6,314 bases of DNA from Chloroflexota bacterium (GTDB lineage Bacteria; Chloroflexota; Limnocylindria; Limnocylindrales; CSP1-4), in contig JACCVB010000183.1 of the NCBI GenBank assembly GCA_013698385.1, positions 1-6,314 on the forward strand. Direction: 5' to 3'. Positions 1-3,600 of the stretch are shown here, in pieces. Numbering within the stretch: position 1 is the stretch's first letter; each line of letters begins with the position of its first letter. Position numbers and translations under genes: made by a program. The notes beneath the pieces are model-generated. The model searched no databases. It was not told the origin of the DNA and was given only the letters and a program-made list of their open reading frames with translations.

Positions 1-425
1 GCGGCGCCGACCCGGACGATGTCGATCCCGGCGTCGCCTTCCTGGCGCCGCTCGATCCGCTCGTCTGGGACCGCGACTTCCTGCGGCGCTGCTACGACTT
101 CGACTACGTCTGGGAGGTCTACGTCCCCGCCCCGAAGCGGCGTTGGGGCTACTACGTCCTGCCGATCCTGTTCGGCGACCGACTCGTCGGGCGGATCGAA
201 CCCCGGATCGACCGACGGGCGAACGCCCTCAGGATCCTGGACGTGTGGTGGGAGGGCGGTTTCGATCCGCTGGCCGACGAACGGTTCGTGCCCGCGCTTG
301 CCGCGGCGCTCGAGGCGCACCGGCGGTTCGCTGGCGTGAGTCGGGTGACCCTTCCGAGGACCGCCCGCTTGCGACCGATCGCTTCATCCCTGCGCGAGCG
401 TCTGGCAGACAGTCGCACACGCTGA
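1..425 (+). CDS. Winged-helix DNA-binding protein, YcaQ/AlkZ family, C-terminal part (5' end outside window)
   Basis: The frame is already open at the window start (first full codon at base 3) and ends at TGA 423-425, leaving 140 visible residues. Visible residues 13-25 contain FLAPLDPLVWDRD and residues 41-58 contain VPAPKRRWGYYVLPILFG, followed by DRLVGRIEP. This is the characteristic C-terminal block of the YcaQ/AlkZ (HTH_42) family. Known members include E. coli YcaQ and Streptomyces AlkZ, DNA glycosylases that release bulky alkylated bases or unhook interstrand crosslinks. The catalytic QxQ-type motif and the winged-helix domains lie in the missing N-terminal part, so glycosylase activity cannot be confirmed here. 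Many bacterial homologues are annotated only as winged-helix DNA-binding proteins. The gene converges on the oxidoreductase to its right with a 21-base gap and has no apparent functional link to it. The family assignment rests on remembered motif similarity. Confidence 0.85.
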   Translation, partial: GADPDDVDPGVAFLAPLDPLVWDRDFLRRCYDFDYVWEVYVPAPKRRWGYYVLPILFGDRLVGRIEPRIDRRANALRILDVWWEGGFDPLADERFVPALAAALEAHRRFAGVSRVTLPRTARLRPIASSLRERLADSRTR

Positions 426-450
426 GGGGCCCGCGAGCCGCCTCGCTCAG
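422..450. terminator. Possible weak bidirectional hairpin between two convergent stops
   Basis: CTGAG at 422-426 is mirrored by CTCAG at 446-450, and an alternative pairing joins GAGG 424-427 to CCTC 441-444. The repeat spans the only gap between two convergent genes and overlaps both stop codons. There is no T-tract on either side, so a classical rho-independent terminator is not supported. In such GC-rich DNA a short repeat like this can arise by chance. Confidence 0.2.
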
Positions 451-1340
451 GCAGATCGGGGCTCGAGCTCCGCGCCAGCCGCCTCGCAGTCCTCGCGGAA
501 CCGGTCGAGCTCGTCGGGATCCATCGCGGCCGATCGAATGAGCGTCATCACCCGTGACGCGCCGGCCTCGCGGTACGCGGCGATCAGGGCGCTCCGGGAC
601 TCGGCCGCGTCGAGGTGTTCCCACCAGATGTGCACGGACACCGGCAGGCTGGCCGGGTCGCGACCGATCTCGGTACAGCGCGCGGCCACGACCTCGAGCG
701 CCTCCGGTAGCTCATCGGGCGGGGTGGCATCAAGGTTCAGTTCATCGGCGAAGCGCGCGGCCAGCCGCCAGGTGACCTCGCGGCCGTTACCGCCGACCAT
801 GATCGGCGGCCGTGGGCGCTGGAGTGGCTTCGGTTCGTTGATGGCCTCCTTGATGTCGGCGTAGGTGCCGGCATAGGTGGCTCGCCCCGGCTCGAACATC
901 CGGCCCACGATCTCGAGCGTGTCGCGGAGGCGCCCGAGGCGATCGTGCGTGGACGGGAACTCGATGCCATAGGCGTCGAATTCCTCGCGCTTCCAGCCCG
1001 CCCCGAGGCCGACCTGCATCCGGCCGCCGCTGATGACGTCCATCGTGGAGATCATCTTCGCGACGAGCGCCGGGTTACGGTACGCCGCGCAGGTGACGAT
1101 ATGGCCGAGGCGGATGCGCTCCGTCGCGCCGGCGAGCCCGGTGAGGGCCGTGTAGGCCTCGAACGTGATCGTGTCGGTCGGTTCGGGGGTCGTGTGGAAA
1201 TGGTCGAATAGCCAGGCGGATTCGAAGCCGAGCGCCTCTGCCCGCCGGGCGACCGCGACGGTCCGTCGCCACGCCGTCGCGGGGTCCACGCCCTGATATT
1301 CGCCGGTCCAACCCTGGGGCACGATGATGCCAACGCGCAT
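447..1340 (-). CDS. LLM-class F420-dependent oxidoreductase (luciferase-like TIM barrel)
   Basis: This is a complete 297-residue protein, a normal length for a single-domain luciferase-like monooxygenase-superfamily enzyme. It starts with MRVGIIVPQG, the first barrel strand typical of the family. AWLFDHFH (about 42-49) matches the conserved strand with an aspartate-histidine signature. ATERIRLGHIV, AYRNPALVAK and DVISGGRMQVGLGAGW (about 72-116) form the core signature, and PPIMVGGNG (about 178-186) is the later phosphate-binding strand. These features fit the F420-using branch, close to what I recall of the Rv1855c-like family, rather than true flavin luciferases. Such enzymes transfer hydride between reduced or oxidised F420 and an organic substrate, which cannot be predicted here. 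ATG 1340 is chosen because homology begins there; upstream codons remain open only as antisense to the dehydrogenase. No good Shine-Dalgarno precedes it (a GGGA sits too close), so leaderless or weak initiation is possible. It is divergent from the zinc dehydrogenase across 126 bases. Confidence 0.9.
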   Translation of the reverse strand: MRVGIIVPQGWTGEYQGVDPATAWRRTVAVARRAEALGFESAWLFDHFHTTPEPTDTITFEAYTALTGLAGATERIRLGHIVTCAAYRNPALVAKMISTMDVISGGRMQVGLGAGWKREEFDAYGIEFPSTHDRLGRLRDTLEIVGRMFEPGRATYAGTYADIKEAINEPKPLQRPRPPIMVGGNGREVTWRLAARFADELNLDATPPDELPEALEVVAARCTEIGRDPASLPVSVHIWWEHLDAAESRSALIAAYREAGASRVMTLIRSAAMDPDELDRFREDCEAAGAELEPRSA

Positions 1341-1357
1341 GATCCCAGTCTGGCCGA

Positions 1358-1367
1358 TCGTCGACGA
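1358..1367. repeat. Perfect 10-base palindrome TCGTCGACGA
   Basis: The sequence equals its own reverse complement over ten bases, and symmetry stops at the flanking A and G. It sits 17 bases upstream of the oxidoreductase start codon, in the presumed leader or core promoter of that gene. It could be a protein-binding site or a small stem. In GC-rich DNA with many CGTCG and CGACG words, chance occurrence is quite likely. Confidence 0.2.
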
Positions 1368-1394
1368 GCCCGACCCGCTCGGGGACGAATTCCT

Positions 1395-1413
1395 CTTGCA
1401 GCCCGCTTGCAAG
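1395..1413. repeat. Inverted repeat CTTGCA-N7-TGCAAG, candidate operator
   Basis: The left arm CTTGCA (1395-1400) and right arm TGCAAG (1408-1413) are perfect 6-base reverse complements separated by GCCCGCT. The element lies 54 bases from the dehydrogenase start and 55 bases from the oxidoreductase start, so it is almost central in the divergent region. It is also AT-richer than its surroundings. This is what a dimeric helix-turn-helix repressor site can look like, but no family is identified and a chance repeat is possible. Confidence 0.3.
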
Positions 1414-1455
1414 TCAGCCGACTGATCTGTCACCTCCGGGACGGCGACATCGGCT

Positions 1456-1459
1456 AAGG
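1456..1459 (+). promoter_or_regulatory. Candidate ribosome binding site AAGG for the zinc dehydrogenase
   Basis: AAGG ends seven bases before ATG 1467, an acceptable spacing. It supports that start over the internal in-frame ATG at 1494, which has only a distant purine-rich stretch (GAGGG at 1476-1480, 13 bases away). Family comparison points the other way, because homology begins at the second methionine. Confidence 0.35.
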
Positions 1460-1466
1460 TCGGGCG

Positions 1467-2525
1467 ATGAGGAGCGAGGGCGGAAACGCGACGATGCGCG
1501 GCGTGCTGCTGCCCGGCGGCCGCCGCGTGGAATGGGCCGACCGGCCGGTGCCCGCAGCGGGTCACGGCCAGGTGCTCCTTCGGGTGCGAGCATCGTCGAT
1601 CTGCGGAAGCGACATCCGTGCCATCTACCTCGAGCATCTCGGCCACGGGCCGGAGGCGTACCAGGGAGTGATTGCCGGACACGAGCCGGCCGGCGAGGTG
1701 GTCGAGGTCGGGCCGGGCTGCCGGCGCCTCCATGTCGGCGACCGGGTGGCGGTCTACCACATCGCGGGCTGCGGTCTGTGCCCGAACTGCCGGGCCGGGT
1801 ACATGATCGGCTGCCACGACGCGAGCCGGGCGGCGTATGGCTGGCAACGCGACGGCGGCCACGCCCAGTTCCTGCTCGCCGAGGAGGTGACCTGCCTGGC
1901 GCTGCCCGACTCGCTGTCGTTCATCGATGGGGCATCGGCCGCTTGCAGCGCGGGAACGGCGTACGAGGCCCTGCTCCGGATCGGGGCCGGTGGCCGCGAT
2001 CGACTGCTCGTGACCGGGCTCGGGCCGGTCGGCCTTGCGGTCGCGCTCCTGGCACAAGGACTTGGGCTGCGGACCATCGTGGGCACGGATCCATCGCCGG
2101 AACGCCGTGCGCTCGCGGAGTCGCTCGGGGTCGTCAGCCGGGCACTGCCGGGCGATGCGTCCGCCGAGGATGTCTGCGCGGCGGCGGGCGGCCCGGTCGA
2201 GGTGAGTATCGACGCCTCGGGCACGGCCTCCGGTCGAACGCTGGCCCTGGGTGCACTGGCGGACTTCGGGCGCTGCGCGTTCGTGGGCGAGGGCGGCGCG
2301 GTGAGCTTCGAACCGTCGCCGATCCTCATCCACAAGCAGATCACGCTCGTCGGGTCGTGGGTGACCTCGCTGCCCCACATGGCGGAGCTTCTCGACCGAC
2401 TCGATCGCTGGGACCTGCACCCGGAGCGTCTGGTCACCGACCGCTTCCCGCTGGACGATGCGGCCGCGGCCTACGAGCTGGCCGACCGCGGCACGGCCGG
2501 CAAGGTCTGCCTGGTCACGGACTGA
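1467..2525 (+). CDS. Zinc-dependent medium-chain alcohol/polyol dehydrogenase
   Basis: This is a complete 352-residue protein of usual length for the Tdh/alcohol dehydrogenase class of the medium-chain dehydrogenase family (MDR). Catalytic zinc ligands are visible as C46 (SSICGSDI), H72-E73 (GHEPAGEV) and C160 (AACSAGTAYEAL). Structural zinc cysteines are C102, C105, C108 and C116 in GCGLCPNCRAGYMIGC. The Rossmann motif GLGPVG is at 184-189, and D208 (IVGTDPS) ends the second strand, which usually favours NAD over NADP. It should oxidise an alcohol, sugar or polyol to the carbonyl, or do the reverse, in the cytoplasm. The exact substrate cannot be read; threonine, sorbitol-like and inositol-derived substrates all occur in this class. 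The first start is used because AAGG lies seven bases upstream. ATG 1494 (MRGVLLPGG) matches the family N-terminus better and may be the true start, giving 343 residues. The gene is divergent from the LLM oxidoreductase and converges on the M24 gene with 14 bases between stops. Confidence 0.92.
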   Translation: MRSEGGNATMRGVLLPGGRRVEWADRPVPAAGHGQVLLRVRASSICGSDIRAIYLEHLGHGPEAYQGVIAGHEPAGEVVEVGPGCRRLHVGDRVAVYHIAGCGLCPNCRAGYMIGCHDASRAAYGWQRDGGHAQFLLAEEVTCLALPDSLSFIDGASAACSAGTAYEALLRIGAGGRDRLLVTGLGPVGLAVALLAQGLGLRTIVGTDPSPERRALAESLGVVSRALPGDASAEDVCAAAGGPVEVSIDASGTASGRTLALGALADFGRCAFVGEGGAVSFEPSPILIHKQITLVGSWVTSLPHMAELLDRLDRWDLHPERLVTDRFPLDDAAAAYELADRGTAGKVCLVTD

Positions 2526-2539
2526 CCGCCGGACCCGCC

Positions 2540-3577
2540 TCAGGGCGCCAGCGGATCCGATCCGGTGACGAACCGCCGCCCGCCGTCAGGCAGGAGCACG
2601 AACGTGTCCTCCGCCTTGGCGCCGGCGATGGACGGGTTCCAGGCGAAGGCCATGCCCGGCTCGATGACGGTCCCGTCGCCGGGCGTGGCGACGACTTCTC
2701 GGCCGTGGTAGGCGATCGTCCCGCCCTGATGGTGATCGCGCCACTCATCGGGCCGGCCGGCCGCGGCGTAGGCCTCGCAGGCGGCTGCAAACACGTCGCC
2801 CATGGTCGCTCCCACGGTGGTTGCCCGGGTCATCGCCCGCTGGACGTCCACGACGGCCGAGAGGCGGTCGGCGATCCTTGGTGCGGGCTGCACGAATTCG
2901 CGGATGCGGGTGAGCGCGACATGGAGGCCCCACGCCTCGGCGACGAGGACCAGCATCACGCGGCCGCGGATGGGCTTGCCGGTGGGAAGCGGATGGCGGA
3001 ATCGTTCGATCCGCTCGTCGGCCGCCACGAGCACCACCGGTGCGCGAGTGCCGATTAGCCGGCCGACCAGGCACGCCGCCAGCTCGTCCTCGGTCGTACC
3101 CGGCTCGATCGCGGCGAGTGCATCCGTCACCGCGTCCTCCGCCGACCTGCCGAGTTTGGCCAGCCGATCGACGTCGGCAGCGGCGAGGACGCTCCGCTCG
3201 GGCCGCAGGTCGGCTTCGAGCTCGCCATCGTCGAGGCGCGGCCTGCCCTCGGCCAGGTCGGCGATCGCCGCGTCCATTCCGCCAGACTTCCACCAGGGCA
3301 CAGCCACGACCTTGATGCCGAGACCGGCGATCTCCTCTGACTCGAGGCGCGCGACCTCGATGGACGGTGCGACGAGGATGGCATCGCTCGCGGTGACGAG
3401 GAGGCTGGCAACCCCGATGTCGGAGGACAGGACCACGTGGTGCTGGCCACCGGCCGTGGCCCATGCGACGTTCGCTCGCGACGACAGGACCGCGACGCCG
3501 CCCCCGTGCGCGCCGGCGATGGCCCGGATCCGATCCAGACGGCGCGCGACCATGGGCCCCCGGACGGCCGTCGGCAT
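2540..3577 (-). CDS. M24-fold protein (creatinase/prolidase-like) with degenerate metal site
   Basis: This 345-residue protein has the usual two-part layout of the Xaa-Pro peptidase family. An N-terminal creatinase-like domain (about 10-125, RLDRIRAIA then SSRANVAWATAGG) is followed by a C-terminal pita-bread domain (about 130-340). Canonical M24 enzymes bind two metals through Asp, Asp, His, Glu, Glu. Here the block that should hold both aspartates, ending in LHVALTRIREF, has no Asp from 188 to 236, and Ala221 stands where D of the DxTR motif is expected. H283 (HHQGG) is kept, the first Glu is Asn314 (AWNPSI), and the last Glu is E323 (KAEDT). Ordinary dinuclear peptidase chemistry is therefore unlikely. 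I recall a recurrent subfamily sharing RHPLPT, HHQGG and WNPSI-G-K-EDT motifs, so this is probably subfamily-wide and not recent decay. ATG 3577 has AGGA four bases upstream. Alternatives are GTG 3604, overlapping the hydrolase stop as GTGA, and ATG 3553. It is probably cotranscribed with the glycoside hydrolase; function unknown. Confidence 0.85.
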   Translation of the reverse strand: MPTAVRGPMVARRLDRIRAIAGAHGGGVAVLSSRANVAWATAGGQHHVVLSSDIGVASLLVTASDAILVAPSIEVARLESEEIAGLGIKVVAVPWWKSGGMDAAIADLAEGRPRLDDGELEADLRPERSVLAAADVDRLAKLGRSAEDAVTDALAAIEPGTTEDELAACLVGRLIGTRAPVVLVAADERIERFRHPLPTGKPIRGRVMLVLVAEAWGLHVALTRIREFVQPAPRIADRLSAVVDVQRAMTRATTVGATMGDVFAAACEAYAAAGRPDEWRDHHQGGTIAYHGREVVATPGDGTVIEPGMAFAWNPSIAGAKAEDTFVLLPDGGRRFVTGSDPLAP

Positions 3578-3581
3578 CGGA

Positions 3582-3585
3582 TCCT
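3582..3585 (-). promoter_or_regulatory. Candidate ribosome binding site AGGA for the M24 gene
   Basis: On the minus strand AGGA is followed by TCCG and then ATG 3577. The four-base spacing is short but usable. It lies 24 bases past the end of the hydrolase stop-overlapping GTG, inside what would be coding sequence if that GTG is the true start. It is the main reason for preferring 3577. Confidence 0.35.
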
Positions 3586-3600
3586 GGAGGACCACGCGAG

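Larger units (their letters stand above)
1341..1466. promoter_or_regulatory. Divergent intergenic region between oxidoreductase and zinc dehydrogenase
   Basis: This is the longest non-coding stretch in the window, and it must hold promoters for both divergent genes. It has no convincing sigma-70 -35/-10 pair in either direction. TAAGGT at 1455-1460 fits a loose TAnnnT -10 box for the rightward gene, but it also contains the candidate ribosome-binding AAGG. Two symmetrical elements are visible: a perfect 10-base palindrome TCGTCGACGA at 1358-1367, and CTTGCA-N7-TGCAAG at 1395-1413. Either could be an operator. No regulator gene is adjacent in the window. Confidence 0.6.

Noticed and set aside
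1341..2420. In-frame minus-strand extension making the oxidoreductase a 657-residue protein
   Set aside because: The extension is exactly antisense to the zinc dehydrogenase, whose zinc and Rossmann motifs are intact. The added residues are Arg/His/Ala-rich with no domain, while family homology starts cleanly at ATG 1340. It is an absence of stops caused by high GC.
2526..2539. Terminator in the 14-base gap between convergent stops
   Set aside because: The gap is too short for a full hairpin, and I found no good stem with a T-tract spanning the neighbouring coding ends.
1532..3058. 508-residue plus-strand open frame
   Set aside because: It is a shifted frame of the zinc dehydrogenase continuing antisense through the M24 gene. 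Composition is Arg/Gly/Pro-rich with no recognisable motif.
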